Shown: positions 10,186 to 22,161, counted from the stretch's first letter. The stretch is DNA of 64,000 nucleotides from Coniochaeta sp. PMI_546 (GCA_021432605.1 MU271145.1:2852001-2916000), one strand, 5' to 3'. Notes: generated by a model from the sequence alone, not told the origin. A program made the numbers and translations.

Positions 10186-12615
10186 ATGATAAGCAGTCTG
10201 AGTAACGGCCTCATGGCCTCGCATTCCTCCTCCAAAGCCTCCAAAGCCGACCACCGTCCCAGCCCTCTGCGTACCTCGAGGTCCTTCTCTCGCCCAGAAC
10301 ACCAGAATGCACCCCCCAAAGAAGTGACACGCACTAAGAGAGCGAGCACTGTAACCACCAGCTCATCCTCAGGACCCGCCATGTCTCGACGTAACCAGAC
10401 GGAGCCCAAGGAGAAGGAAGGATATTTCCCACAAACTCCAGACGTGTTCGAGACGACGACTACTGAAGATGACCCTCCGGAACCTCCTCGAGCTTCTGTC
10501 GACCTCGACGACCTCCCGATCGAACTCATAAGCTTGACCGACAGCTTCATCGATTCCTTGTCGGCCAAGGTCCACCCTTCGCCGCCCAACATTGACAACC
10601 TATCGGCAAAGTTCCAAGACTTCTACGCCCTCGCCGCGTCCCACATACAGACACACATAGACAGTCTCGCCTCGCGGCAGAGAAGGGAGCAGTCGCCCGC
10701 ATCCTCGAGCTCCCCACGGAGCTCCGCTGCGAGTCTCCTACGGGCGAAAGCAGCGTCCATAGGAGTCAAGGATAGGCCAAAGGATGTACCCGTGAGACGG
10801 GCGTCCGAGCAACAATTGCTCACGGCAGAGGAGGTTGCAGACCGGAAAAAGGCCAGGAAGGCACTGGAACAGCAGCGCGGTTTGTTGGAGGAGGCCGTGG
10901 AGAGGAGGCTGTGCGAGGGGATATACAACCGGATATACCGCCACCGGACAACCCAGGACGAGGAGCAGGATGCCAAGCTGCGCTCCAAGACGGCCGCGCT
11001 GTCTGTCGTGGGAATCGGTCCTCGGGATCTGGGCATAGACTTGGGCGACTCCGAGCTATCACCGGAAGCAGCAGCCGAGAGGCAGGAGGAGGTCCGAAAA
11101 TCGCTTGAGCAGGCACGGAAGGAGTTGGTGCTCATGAACCAGTCGAGGTACCCTCTCGGCAAGATCAACCATCTGAAGGCCGTCCACAAGGCCATCATTG
11201 ACACGCTGTCACACTTCCACCCGTCATCTTCGGCGGACGAACTCATGCCCATGCTCATATACACCCTCATCACCCTGCCGCCGGAAGACCTAAACGTCAT
11301 CAGCGACCTACACTTCATCCAACGGTTCAGATGGGAACCCAAGCTCTTCGGCGAGGCAGCCTACTGCCTAACCACCCTCGAAGCAGCAATCAGCTTCCTC
11401 GAAACAGTCGACCTCTCCACCCTCCGAGCAGACGAGGCCCCCTCCGGCCCACCAAAACCCGCCGGCCGACCCGTAACCCCACGCTCCGACACCTTCCCCC
11501 CCGCCTACGCACCCGGCCTCTCCGTGCCCCCAGCAAGCACAACCGAGACCTCCGCCAGCCTCGCCGCGGGCCTCAAACCGACCCCCTCGCCCACCGGCCT
11601 CCGCGCCGCGGTGCAGCTGCGCAACCGCCGCCTAAGCGACCTGGTGAACACCCCGGCCCTGGCCCTGGGCGCCGCCAGCGACGCCGTCTTCAGCACGGCC
11701 GACCAGTCCCTCAAGAACATCGGCAACAGCCTGGGCGACAGCTACAAGTTCCTGCTGGGCAAGCTGATCGATCAGAAGGACGCCCTGACCAACCCGGGCG
11801 GGGAGGTGCTGGTCCCCAAGACCCTGGACGACGCCAGGAAGATGCTGGGCAGCACTCCGCCTCTACCCGAAGATGACGCCTCGGTCGTCAGCGGGGCGAG
11901 CTCGGTGCTCGGACAGGACGAGGAGAGGAAGATTGCGCAAGGGGCGGTCAGGGACGACAAGGTGCTGAACCTCATCGGGGGCAGCCGCAAGGTGTCGCGC
12001 GACCACAGCGCGGACAGCGCCAGGAGCGCGGGGAGTGCGAGAAGGGCGGCGCTGTTTGATGCCAAGGAGAAGGAGAAGGAGAAGGTCGCGGGGACGGGCA
12101 CGGGGACGGGGACGGGGGCTTCGACGCCGTCGTCCTCCTCGGCGGCGGTGGCGGCGGGGGGACAGAATAATCCGGCGCTGATGGACTCGATGCGGAACCT
12201 GGGCAACCAGCTTAATCCCATGAGCAGGCTGTCTGGCTTCCGCGGGTTTGGGAGGACGGCGTCCACGCCTGCACCGTCGAAGGAGGGTGGGGCGGGGGGC
12301 AAGGGGGTGGTGGCTGATGGGGGGGATCTGGCTACTGTGAGTTTTTCTTTTTTTTCTTTTTCTATCCTCACCAGTTTATCACACATGATAAACATTGCGA
12401 ATGTGTTGCTGAACAAGATCGTGAACTAGGCTTTCCCTGACATAGCGGCAGCGCTGCCGCCGAAGCCCGAGATGCCCAAGATCGACAAGCCGGTCAGGCG
12501 GTTCATGGAGATACAGAGCCCGGGCGATCTGAGGCTGGGAGAGGTGCTGGACCTGTTGAGGGATTACAGGCGGCTGGCTGGGGCGTTGAAGGATATGGGT
12601 GCTTTTAAGGAGTGA
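10186..12615 (+). CDS. VPS9-domain Rab guanine-nucleotide exchange factor
   Basis: Predicted activator of Rab5-type GTPases (Vps21/Ypt5) on endosomes, 778 aa. Exon 1 is 10186..12336 and exon 2 is 12430..12615; the 93-nt intron has a GTGAGT donor and ACTAG acceptor. Exon 2 adds a conserved-looking helical tail ending in DMGAFKE. The N-terminal 180 residues are Ser/Pro-rich. A helical region follows. The VPS9 core is at about residues 325-410 (MLIYTLITLPPEDLNVISDLHFI, then ALxxLETVDLSTL-like sequence). No CUE domain is visible, so it resembles the Muk1-like rather than the Vps9p-like paralogue. The frame is open upstream to a GTG at 10150, but 10186 is the first ATG in it; ATG 10213 is an alternative. 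Confidence 0.88.
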
Positions 12616-12917
12616 AGACGACCTTGATGCTCGGTGGAGAGGATTTATATATATGTCTTGTCGCGTTGGGCGTTGCATGTATGACTATATGTAATCTGCC
12701 TCGGTACGGATTCAGTCCCGGGGTAAGGTTTGTTCGACGTTTACACTGGGATGTACTGGCAGAAAGGGGCTGTAATAGAGGGAAAGGCAGGGATTGATTG
12801 CATAGCGGAAAAAAAGGGAGTCTTGCAAAGATAATACAGAGATGACTTCTGATCTCATTTCAGTATCAACCAAGCTAAACAAACAGACTCGGGAGGGGAA
12901 AATGGTACAACAACTGG
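12616..12917. other. convergent 3' intergenic region
   Basis: Short region between the stops of the VPS9-domain gene and the enoyl-CoA hydratase gene. It should contain both 3' UTRs; nothing else seen. Confidence 0.6.
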
Positions 12918-13981
12918 CTACTCGTGGCTCCACTCGGGCTTCTTCTTCTCCGCAAACGCCTTCATGCCAATCTTCTGGTCATTGCTGCCAAACAAGCTGT
13001 GGAACACCCTGCGCTCATACTCGACGCCGTCCCTGAGGGGCAGGTCCTGGCTCTTGTTGACCACCTCCTTGCACGCCATGACGGCCACCTTGCTATAGCC
13101 CGCGATGGTCTCGGCCGTGTCGAGCGCGGCCTCCATCAGCTCGGCGTGGGTCGCGAAGGCCCTGGCCGCGACACCCCACCGCTCGGCCTCGACCCCGCTG
13201 AAGCTCTTGCCGGTCAGGATCAGCTCCATGGCCCTGGCCTTGCCGACGGCGCGGGTCAGGCGCTGGGAGCCGCCGGCGCCGGGGATGGTGCCGAGCTTGA
13301 TTTCCGGTTGGCCGAAGTTGGCTCCCTGGGTGCAGTAGAGGATGTCGGCCATCAGGGCCAGCTCGCAGCCTCCCCCCAAGGCGTGGCCGGAGACGGCGGC
13401 GATGATGGGCTTCTTGACGGCGGTGGTGAGGCGGGACCAGGACTCGATGAAGGAGGTGGTGTAGGCCTGGCTGAAGGTCAGGGGGGCCATCTCCTTGATG
13501 TCGGCGCCGGCGGCGAAGGCGCGCTCGGAGCCGGTGAGGAGGATGGCGGCTATGGTGGGGGAGGAGGTGAATTCCTCCAGGGCGGCGTTGAGCTCTGTGA
13601 TGAGGGGGGTTGAGAGGGCGTTTAGGGCCTTGGGGCGGTTGAGTGTCACTATTGGCATCATTGTGTCAGTGGTGTGTTGTATGTAAATATGGACATGAAT
13701 GTATAAACATATATATATATATATGTGTGTGTGTGTGGGCGGGTGTGTATATATCTATAAGTGATATGGTGAGAAGAGTGATGATGACGATGATGCGTAC
13801 CTTGGCCGACACCCGGTCTGGGCTCGGACACCTGGATAAACTCGTAGGCCATGGTCGACGTCGACGAGAAGCTCCGTGAGATTCGGAGTGACGATGGTCT
13901 CAGGTAAGAAGACGATGATGATGCTGAAGAAGCCGGCTGTAGCCGCGATGCCACGAACCGGATGCTTCTGAGGGACTGCAT
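12918..13981 (-). CDS. mitochondrial enoyl-CoA hydratase (crotonase family)
   Basis: Hydrates short-chain trans-2-enoyl-CoA in mitochondrial beta-oxidation or amino-acid breakdown; 303 aa. Exon 1 is 13981..13801 and exon 2 is 13648..12918. The 152-nt intron contains a TA/TG microsatellite. Splicing gives PRPGVGQ-VTLNRPKALNALS, as in the family; the ATG codons just upstream of VTLNRP lie in the intron. Exon 1 encodes a basic, Ser-rich mitochondrial presequence of about 43 residues. The oxyanion-hole segment (SGHALGGGCELALMAD) and both catalytic glutamates of the rat enzyme (QPEIKLGTIPGAGG and KARAMEL) are present, so it is probably active. Confidence 0.94.
13706..13738. repeat. TA/TG dinucleotide microsatellite in intron
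   Basis: An AT-alternating stretch passes directly into a TG-alternating stretch inside the intron of the enoyl-CoA hydratase gene. It lies away from both splice sites. Confidence 0.85.
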
Positions 13982-14759
13982 TGTTGCTGGCCTGTATTTA
14001 TATCGAGACGAATTCTCTGGGCTACGTCTGTCTACGGGGCTCAGTGAGGCTCTCCTTTATGAGTATCGGGGAATGGATTGTATGTTGAATCTCTCTCAAT
14101 TACTCAGCGATTGCATTGAAGCTTGGAAGTTCTTCATGTCCCAGGCGGATCGTTAAGCCGAGGATAATGACATCCCCCATCTCTTCAGGCTTCCCTAAGG
14201 AAGGAGCTCCTCCCCCACCTGTGCAGTACGTATCTGTGCCAGCTGCCAGCTGTCAGCTCAGTTTGACAGTGCAACTCACATGTGTGGGGCAAGCGGATGT
14301 TCTCACGGCTCATTCCGCCAGGGAGTACTTCGATACATGCAGTAACTCTGCTAAAGGTACGTACCGACGGCTGAGCCACACCCTCGGTCAGGGGTGACTT
14401 GGTTGGGGCCAATCAATTCGCCTCTCATTTTCGAGTTCCGGTAGATGCAACGCGGCCACATTGAACCCATCGCTGTATCTTATGTACACACTACTGTAAT
14501 GTGTACACTACTGCGTCTCTAACTGAATGTCGCCAACAAATTTCCTGGTTGAAAATCGAACCCTTGCTATCGCATCACCAAAACTCGAAAACGCCTACCG
14601 CACTCCTTTGCCTCCCTCGATAACGACATCGAGCCGATACTGTCATTGATCGCAATCACTTTACTTTTCTCGACATTCGCTCGCCCGATCCTTGATTGCA
14701 AGAACTTGGACATAAGTGCAACGACACAAGGCTATCAGGAGAAACACGTAGCCCCAAGC
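13982..14759. other. divergent promoter region, hydratase / RER1
   Basis: Upstream region shared by the hydratase gene (minus) and RER1 (plus). It contains an 8-bp inverted repeat, TGTACACA at 14483-14490 and TGTGTACA at 14500-14507, around a 9-nt spacer. No gene seen. Confidence 0.6.
14483..14507. repeat. inverted repeat TGTACACA / TGTGTACA
   Basis: Two perfectly complementary 8-base arms are separated by 9 bases, about 250 bp upstream of RER1 and 500 bp upstream of the hydratase start. It could be a dimeric factor site or a small hairpin; function unknown. Confidence 0.7.
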
Positions 14760-15472
14760 ATGGACTCGATGGAACCCGAGCAGACGCCCTTTGCGGCTGT
14801 CAGTGCGCAGACATCAAAACTGTCGAGAGTATGTCGCTCTGCACCGTCTCTGGCTGGCTGGCTCAAAAAACAAGGCTAACCGAAGTAAAATCACAGCAAT
14901 ACCAAGCACTCCTCGATCAGTCGACGCCCTTCGTCCTCTACCGCTGGATCGGCACCGGCGTCGCCCTCTTCCTCTTCTTCATCCGCGTCTTCGTGGCGCA
15001 GGGCTGGTACATCGTCGCCTACGCCCTCGGCATCTACCTGCTCAACCTGTTCCTCGCCTTCCTGCAGCCCAAGTTCGACCCATCCAACGAGGCCATAGAC
15101 AACGAGATGGAGGACGGCTCGGCCGGGTCACTGCCCACCAAGCAGGACGAGGAGTTCCGGCCCTTCATCCGCCGGCTGCCCGAGTTCAAGTTCTGGCACT
15201 CGGCCACCCGGGCTGTCGTCATCGCCTTTGGGTGCAGCTGGTTCGAGATCTTCAACGTGCCGGTCTTCTGGCCCGTGCTAGTCATGTACTGGCTGATGCT
15301 GTTCATCCTTACCAGTATGTAACCACGTCTCACGCCCTGTTATACCCACTCTACCGAAGTCTATCTTGCTAACTGCGATGTTACAGTGAGGAAGCAGATC
15401 CAGCACATGATCAAGTACCGCTATGTGCCCTTCACCTTCGGCAAGGCCCGCTACAACAAGAACAGCAAATAG
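14760..15472 (+). CDS. rer1: ER retention receptor Rer1
   Basis: Golgi membrane receptor that returns escaped ER membrane proteins by COPI vesicles; 190 aa, the usual family length. Exons are 14760..14828, 14897..15314 and 15387..15472. The introns are 68 and 72 nt with GTATGT donors and CAG/ACAG acceptors. The joins give SKLSR-QYQALLDQSTPF and LFILT-MRKQIQHMIKYRYVPF, both conserved. Four hydrophobic segments can be seen (about residues 38-58, 62-80, 121-140 and 142-160). The C-terminus is KARYNKNSK, lysine-rich as expected for COPI recognition. Confidence 0.96.
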
Positions 15473-16345
15473 ATGCTGCCCGATGCTGGGAAATATGCTC
15501 GGCGCGTACCGTATCCTCAGAGCCTGTTTCTGACATGAGATACACTGTATTATGATACTCAACGATTCTCTGGATGAGGCAGGGTTGTGGCCTTCCATCA
15601 TCATGACCCCTAGGTATAAAGACATATATGTCCTTCTAATTTATCTCCACAGCCTCGGCACTGGGTCCAAAGGCCGGGAGACTAATGCTGCTTTTTCTTT
15701 CGCCGGATGGGGCTTGTAGGGCGAGAAGGAAAGGTCTGGGTCATTGTCTGGTGTTGGCGAGGGTGGCACATCATGGGCCCATGTTATAGGTACTCGGACA
15801 ACTTATAGAGCAGGGGACAGGACATACGCAGTAGGAATGAAAGCCTCTGTGAATTTTCCATGAGACTGCAGACTGCAACTGTCACTTGGGTTAGATGACT
15901 TTGGATAGCTAAGGGTAAGGTAGTTTGTGCAGCGTAGTGCGGCAACTCATACAAAGAAAACAAGTGAATGGAGTGCTGGTTCAGGACTCGCACTCCTTGG
16001 TGATATTTATTATTCTATTCTTCTTCTTTTTTCTTCTCTCGCGAAACCAAGGTGGGTATTGGCTCTTTATTCACTGCTATTGTTCGTCATTTCTGCTATT
16101 GTTTGGAGACAAATATATATCTTTTTGATGACCTGAGGGAGGCTGTGGGGTTCGAAGCTCCTTCCTTGATCCTTCTTTCAGCCTCGTCCACTTTTATTCC
16201 CCCAATTGCAAGCAACAACGCGTTTCGTCACATCGACATCGACACCGACACCGACACCGACAATCGGCGGACTTGCGGCTACAATCACGCTCGACAAACC
16301 CGCTACCTTAGCCATCGGTTATCTCATATCTGAGCTGCCGCCAAG
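15473..16345. other. intergenic, RER1 to PAF1
   Basis: Tandem intergenic region holding the RER1 3' UTR and the PAF1 promoter. A short CGACAC-unit repeat at about 16234-16262 lies in the probable PAF1 leader. An AAGGTA heptamer occurs near 15915. No gene seen. Confidence 0.6.
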
Positions 16346-17887
16346 ATGGCCTCATCACAGTCGCGCGGCGGCGAGCGCATGATCCACCAGGACTTCATCG
16401 CCCGAATCCGCTTCTCCAACGCCCTCCCACCACCACCTGTCCCGCCAAAGCTGCTCGACATCCCCAACACAGGTCTCGCCAGCGGCCAGTACACCAACCC
16501 GGGCTTCGCCTCTCGCCTCGCGCGAGAGCAGCCCCTCAACATCGAAGCCGATGCAGAGCTGGGAATGCCGATCGACCTGGTGGGCATGCCAGGTGTCTTT
16601 GAAGGCGACGAGAGCTGTACGTACTGTTTGTGCTTAGTCTACGCCGACCGGCACAGCCACTCCCATTAGCATAGACACCAAAACTGACGGGAAACAGCAA
16701 TCCAACCAAACTCCAAAGAAGCCCAACCAATTCACCCCCGCGACCGCGCCCTCCTCCGACCCCTCGCAACCCTCGGCAAGCCCAAGGTCAACGAGACGGC
16801 CGTCTCCTTCCTGCGCCGCACAGAGTACATCAGCGGCATGCAGACCACCTCGCGCAAGGTCGACATCTTCCTCAAGAACAAGGACGCCACCCCGAACAAA
16901 CGCGTCCCCAAGCGCAAGGCCCCCTCGCCGGAGCCGGACAAGGGCTCCCCGGCCTACATCAAGCGCAAGATCGAGAAGTCGTTCGAGGCCGCCGCCCTGG
17001 CCCTCAAGGACCGTACCCGCGTCAAGCACCCCTCCAAGCGCAACCTCAAGCTCGTCGACGCCTACCCGCTGCTCCCCGACCTGGACGCCTTCCCGGACTC
17101 GGGCGCCTACGTCACGGTCAAGTTCACGCACAACCCGGTGCCCAGCTCGTCGACGTACGACACCCGCTTGCTGTCGGGCATCTTCAAGCCGATCGAGCGC
17201 ACGGTGGAGGAGGACGCTGCCTACGAGGCGGCCATGGCGGCGCACGAGCGGGACCCGGAGCGGTTCCCGCGGCCGGACAACAAGATGAACTACGAGTTCT
17301 ACCTGGCCGCCGACGCGGCGGCGGCGGCGGCCTTCCGGAGGCGGTTCGACGTCGACGACCCGGAGAGGGACTCGAGGGACCTTTACCCCAGGCGGGCCGG
17401 CGGGGCCGAGGGTGGGGACTGCTTCCCCTTCCGTCGGGTGAGGGCTTACGAGACGGCCAAGGAGACGGAGCTGGATCACGAGTCTAAGTATGACGAGGAG
17501 CTTATCTTGGCGTTTAATGACGGGGAGAGTGCGGGAGGAGGCAAGGGGGAGAAGGGGCTGTATTACTACCCGGTCATGCAGAGGAGTACGGTGCGGGCGC
17601 AGAGGAGCAAGAATATCGCGCGGACGGTGGTGGGGATCCAGGAGGGGGAGGAGACGATGATCGACCAGCTCGATGTCACTGTCGACGAGCCCGGGGAGGA
17701 GCTCAAGGCGCACATGGCTCGGTACAGGGAGAATCCGTTTGGATGGGCGGAGGAGGATGAGGATAGGGAGGAGGGTGGGAAGGGGCAGGAGGAGGAGGAA
17801 GAGGAGCATAGCCAGGAGACGGCTGGAAGGAGTAAGGCGGGGAGTCCTGCTGGGGAGGTCGATGCCGATGGAGAGGAGGAGGAGTAG
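16346..17887 (+). CDS. paf1: RNA polymerase II-associated factor Paf1
   Basis: Subunit of the Paf1 elongation complex, which couples transcribing Pol II to histone H2B ubiquitination and H3K4 methylation; 486 aa. Exon 1 is 16346..16616 and exon 2 is 16698..17887; the 81-nt intron has a GTACGT donor. The N-terminus QDFIARIRFSNALPPPPVPPK and the segment LRRTEYISGMQTTSRKV are family signatures. The centre carries VKFTHNPVP and the PDxKMNYEFYLA-like motif. The last 60 residues are an acidic Glu/Asp-rich tail, usual for the family. Confidence 0.95.
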
Positions 17888-19281
17888 AGGCAGCGGTGTT
17901 GAGACTGAGTGGACTCTTTTTGGGGGAAGTTGTATATTTTATGCACTCAGCGTGTCTTTACTTTGGCGTTTGAGGGAAGATACTACAAAAAGGGACATGG
18001 CAGCATTACAGTTGGAGGGCTCTTCATACATATTACTGTGGAAATCAATGCGGTCCCCTTCAGCGGCTATAAAACATGACAACATTGCGTTTATATGTGT
18101 GAGCGTATGTCTTTTACTCTATCATGACTAAGAGTCACCGTGATGGACCACGTCATGCAATGGAGGTCCGCATGCGTCTTCTGGTCTGTCTGTCCACGAA
18201 TATGCTGACCTGATCCTTGCGATAGTCTGATATATGATGTTTGGTAGTAGACGACTCGCATGTTGACATTCGAGAGTAAGAGAGTTGTACACCTGAGAAG
18301 AAAAAAGGAAAAGAAGAGAGATCCCAGCCGTCAAGTCTTGAGAGCTTTTGACCTTACCCTCTTGATCGTCTCGACCTGACTGAGGACAGTGTCGCTATGA
18401 TCTTGTCATTGTTGGATCAGGCCACAGACCAAGATTCGCTGTCAGATCGTCCGGAGACTGCATCTGTGAGTTTTTCTTTTTCTTGCGATTTCCTGTGTGC
18501 CAGTCAAGCATACAAATGTCCGGCATTGGTGGTCAAGGTTTCATGTATCAAGGAATGCAAGTAGTAAAGAGTTCCCTCTGGACTTGATGGATGGACGCGA
18601 GAGCTTTACTACGGAGAAGCTTCTGACGGAAATGAGTTGGTATGAAGGCATTTATTTTCCTTGGGACATATTTCGAGACTCGACAACGGCCACTTGTTGA
18701 CAATCTTGCTTTCCAATTCAGTCTCTGATTTATCATATAGAAGGCATGATGGTGTTTGTAGCTTCTACAGCGCAACATAGATGTACCTCAAAGTACTGTA
18801 GTAGAGGTTAGTGAACCTGGAAGGAAGGGAAGGTAACAAGTAAGGTACCTAAAGGTACCTCTGCTGTGTAAGGTTAAAGTTAGCGGTTACCATACTGAAT
18901 CAGAGCACAGACCAAGTCCCATCAGCCGGGTCTGGACCCTTGGGGGAAGAAAAGCTTACCCTGGTTTAGGGGACATCGCCGGTTCTCTCGTGCATGTGAT
19001 TCGCCAGCATGGCAAGCTAGGCGGTACTACCACAGGACATTGATGCGTACAGTAGGTGCTAATGCTAGCTGTGCGCCCGAAGCTTGAAATCTGGCCTTGC
19101 GCCTCAACGTCACGAGCACTAACCAGAGCCAACAGGTTTTGTTCGGACGACGAACTGAGTTTGCCGGTTTGTACTGCATAGTGAAAACCGAGCAACCTGT
19201 GTTTTTTCTGCTCTCTCGTCTTCTTCCATCTCCCCTACGACAACTCGCTAGGTACCAGATCTATCAAGAGAAGCAGCAGAC
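17888..19281. other. intergenic, PAF1 to SEC12
   Basis: A 1.4 kb gene-free stretch. A cluster of GGTACCT palindromes and AAGGTA heptamers lies at about 18835-18880. Only short, low-quality reading frames occur. Confidence 0.6.
18835..18882. repeat. clustered AAGGTA / GGTACCT elements
   Basis: Within about 50 bases there are three copies of AAGGTA-type heptamers, two of which extend into the KpnI-like palindrome GGTACC. Similar heptamers recur in other intergenic regions of the window. Confidence 0.6.
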
Positions 19282-21209
19282 ATGGCTCCGCCCAACCTGA
19301 GCTCCGCCAAGCTCACCCTGACTTATCCCGCCTACTGCTGCGACTTCGACCCGCAAGATGCCAATCGACTCATAGTGGGCGGCGGCGGAGGTGCCAGCCG
19401 GAGCGGCGTTGGAAACAAGATCGTATGTCATTGGCAATGAGTTCCCTCCATACTATATGCACAGCTAGCTAACGGTGTCACATACAGAGCGTCCTTGACG
19501 TATCATCGCCCGAGAACATCGAGGTCGCCTCAGAGCTCGAGCTGAGCCGCGACGAGGACAGCGTTACCACCCTCGCAGCCGGCCTACGCAAGAACCGCAC
19601 CACGCTGGTCTACGCCGGCATCAACTCGAGCGTCGACGACATCCAGAAGGGCAAGAATGAGCACTTTCGCGTCTTCGGCATCGACCAGCCAGCCAGGTCG
19701 AGGTCCAACAGCACCCACAAGATCACCGAGCTCTCGCGGTCCACGATATTCAACTCCAAGGATGCCGACACATACCAGAGGCTGCTCAGGGTAGCACCCT
19801 CCTTCTCCGGCACTCACCAGGTCGGTGCTGTCGCGACAGGCCTCGCCAAGACCTCCGAGATAGCCATTTTCGACGTCTCGACGACCGCCGGCGTGGCACC
19901 GAAGCCGAGGGGCAAGCTGGAGCTGCTGAAGGAAGCCATGGACCTGGACATCATCCAGGTCGACGACGACAAGTGGCAGCTCGCCTACTGCGACGACTTC
20001 GTGCTGAACATCCTCGACATCGGCAAGACGGAAAGCGAACCCTCCAACATCTTCACCACGCCCATCGACATTGCCACGGGCTACGAGCGGCCCACGTTCC
20101 GCTGCATACGCTACCTCAACCCGCACTTCCTCCTCGCCGCCTCCAACATGCACAAGGGCTCCGGCGTGGTGCTCCAAGGCTTCCGACTCCCCGTCTCAGC
20201 CGAACAAGGCGGAAAAGCCAAGCTTACCGTCTCGGCCAGGCTGCCCAAGACCGTCACCCGCGCCACCTGTCTGGCCGTGCGCAACCTCTCCCCCACCAGC
20301 TCCCCCGCAGCCAAGCAAGGCGACGCCCAGTTCGTCATCGCCGTCGCCGCCCAGGACAGCTCGATCACGCTCTACACCCTCGACCACACATCCCACTCCA
20401 ACATCGAGCTGATCGCCAACCTCCACCCCATCACGACCCTCAAATCCGTCCACCCCTCCCCCATCTCCGGCCTGGCATTCAGCTACATCCCCGCCCCGCA
20501 ACCCCCCAAGACATCCTCCGTCTCCTCCCCAACCCCGACCGCCCCGCGCCTGAACTCCCTGAAGCTCGCCTCCGTCGGCTCGATGGGCAACACCGTAGTG
20601 GCTCACCACATCCCCCTCCGCCGCCTCAGCAACCCCTCCCGGATCCCCGGCGCCCCGCCCCGGCCCGCCCGCCACGTCGTCGCCCTCCGGTCCCGCCGGC
20701 CCAGCCCCACGAGCATCATCATCGTCAGCGCCGTCATCATCGCCCTCCTCGGCGCCCTGCTCCAGGGCGTCCTCGAGGTCGCCGGCCTGGTCCAGCCGTC
20801 CATCGGGGCCCGCCACGTCGTGCCGCAGTCGTGGCTTAAGCCCCTGCCCACCTATGTCTCGGGCGAGTTCAGGGACACGGCCAAGGTGGGCGCGCACGCG
20901 CCGGTCCTGGCGGAGTTTCTGGCGGAGCGGAAGAGGCTCGACCTCGGTGGCGAGGGAGGGGGAGAGGAGGTGAAGGTCGTCTTGAGTCCCGGTGATGAGC
21001 TGGACGGGGAGGTGAAGGTCGACGCGCACGACGAGGAGAGGCATGCGGACGCCAAGAGCTGGGATGAGCTGCCGCTGAGCCAGAAGAGGGCTTGGAGGAA
21101 GAGGTTGGAGAGGGCTGGGCACTGGGGCGAGGAGATGGGGGAGACTATCTTTAAGGGGGTGCTGTTTGCTGAGATTGGGGGGGCTATTGGGCAGATGGTT
21201 GCTGGGTAG
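19282..21209 (+). CDS. sec12: Sar1 guanine-nucleotide exchange factor Sec12
   Basis: ER membrane protein that loads Sar1 with GTP to start COPII vesicle budding; 620 aa. Exon 1 is 19282..19422 (47 codons) and exon 2 is 19488..21209; the 65-nt intron has a GTATGT donor. Exon 1 carries the N-terminal glycine loop GGGGGASRSGVGNKI, the potassium-binding loop region of Sec12 that contacts Sar1. A WD40 beta-propeller covers residues about 1-380. One transmembrane helix follows at about residues 424-446 (TSIIIVSAVIIALLGALL). The luminal C-terminal part is acidic. The start is fixed by the conserved MAPPNLSSAKLTLTYPAYCC opening. Confidence 0.92.
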
Positions 21210-21642
21210 GGTGTTTTGTGTTATTGTGGTTTGTGTGATGTGGGAGGATGGAGGATGGGGGGGGTTTGTAGCATCATATATATATACATGTAATGTTTGT
21301 CATGTTGTTGGAAGTTCTCTTTTGCCTTGTGTGGAAGATGTCTATCGGCCAAGACTGTGTTGATGTCCTCGTTTCTTGCCAATAGATATAAACATTGTCC
21401 ACAGGCTTGACTCTGGATCGATAGAGCACATATGAAACTTTTCAGTGGACTGTTCCAGGGAGCTCACTCGCTGGGATTGTATGCATAGACCAAGAGTATG
21501 TTCTCCATATGTGCCAATGTCTACTCTGTCTGTATACACCAACATGCTCTTGTGAAACCAACACGCGCTGAACGCCTTCAAAAGACACTCCCAATATGCC
21601 TGCCTTTTGTCCCGCTGAAATCACTGTCTCCCCCCTCTCCCA
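21210..21642. other. convergent 3' intergenic region
   Basis: Region between the stops of SEC12 and the CHY zinc-finger gene; both 3' UTRs expected. No further feature seen. Confidence 0.6.
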
Positions 21643-22161
21643 TCAACCAAGCTTATCAGCATCATCCTCAGGGTCAAATATCGTCCTCTGGACCCTGACG
21701 GGCTTGATCCTCTCGTCCTTCAGCATCCGGTTGTCCATCCGGGCGTCCTCGCCCTCGACCTGCAGCACGGGTTTTGGGGTCTTGGCCTCGAGCACGAAGT
21801 GGTTGTCGCAGTGCGGGCAGTACTCGTCCGCCTCCTCGAACTCCTGGACGTCCTTGCGGAAGCACTTCTTGCACTTCTTGCAGGCGAAGACCATCTCGAG
21901 CGTCTCTTTTAGGGGGTGAGATTCGGATTCTTGGTGGCACTCTACGCAGTCGAACCATTTCTTGCCTGGGGTGAGGAGAATGGTCAGATGGGAATGAGGG
22001 AGAGATTGGAGGAAGGAGAAGGGGAAGGGAAGAAGTCGTACAGCATGGTGATCGGACGGAAACCTGGGCGTTCAGGATGTGTTTACTGTCGAAGAGGACG
22101 GGGTGTGTTAGTTTGGATGTTACAGATGGTGTCTTTGGGTTGTTGTGCAGCTTACCACATG
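21643..22161 (-). CDS. small CHY-type zinc-finger protein (Hot13-related)
   Basis: A 123-aa zinc-binding protein. Exons are 22161..22157 (5 nt, ATGTG), 22085..22042 (44 nt) and 21965..21643; introns are 71 and 76 nt with GTAAGC and GTACGA donors. The joined start reads MCKHILNAQVSVRSPCCKKWFDC. The Cys/His pattern follows a compact CHY-finger plan: C-K-H, CC, WFDCVECHQE, ESHP, CKKCKKCFRK, CPHCDNHF. Related domains occur in the yeast intermembrane-space factor Hot13 and in the N-terminus of RCHY1 ligases, but no RING follows here. The C-terminal 35 residues are charged. The gene is head-to-head with SSL2 across 428 bp. The gene model is convincing; the cellular role is inferred only. Confidence 0.85.

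Noticed and set aside
13649-13661. ATG pair immediately before VTLNRPKAL as start of the enoyl-CoA hydratase
   Set aside because: These bases lie inside the intron; splicing to the presequence exon restores the conserved join.
16146-16160. GGTTCGAAGCTCC resembling a tRNA B-box
   Set aside because: No A-box, acceptor stem or cloverleaf can be drawn from the preceding 70 bases.
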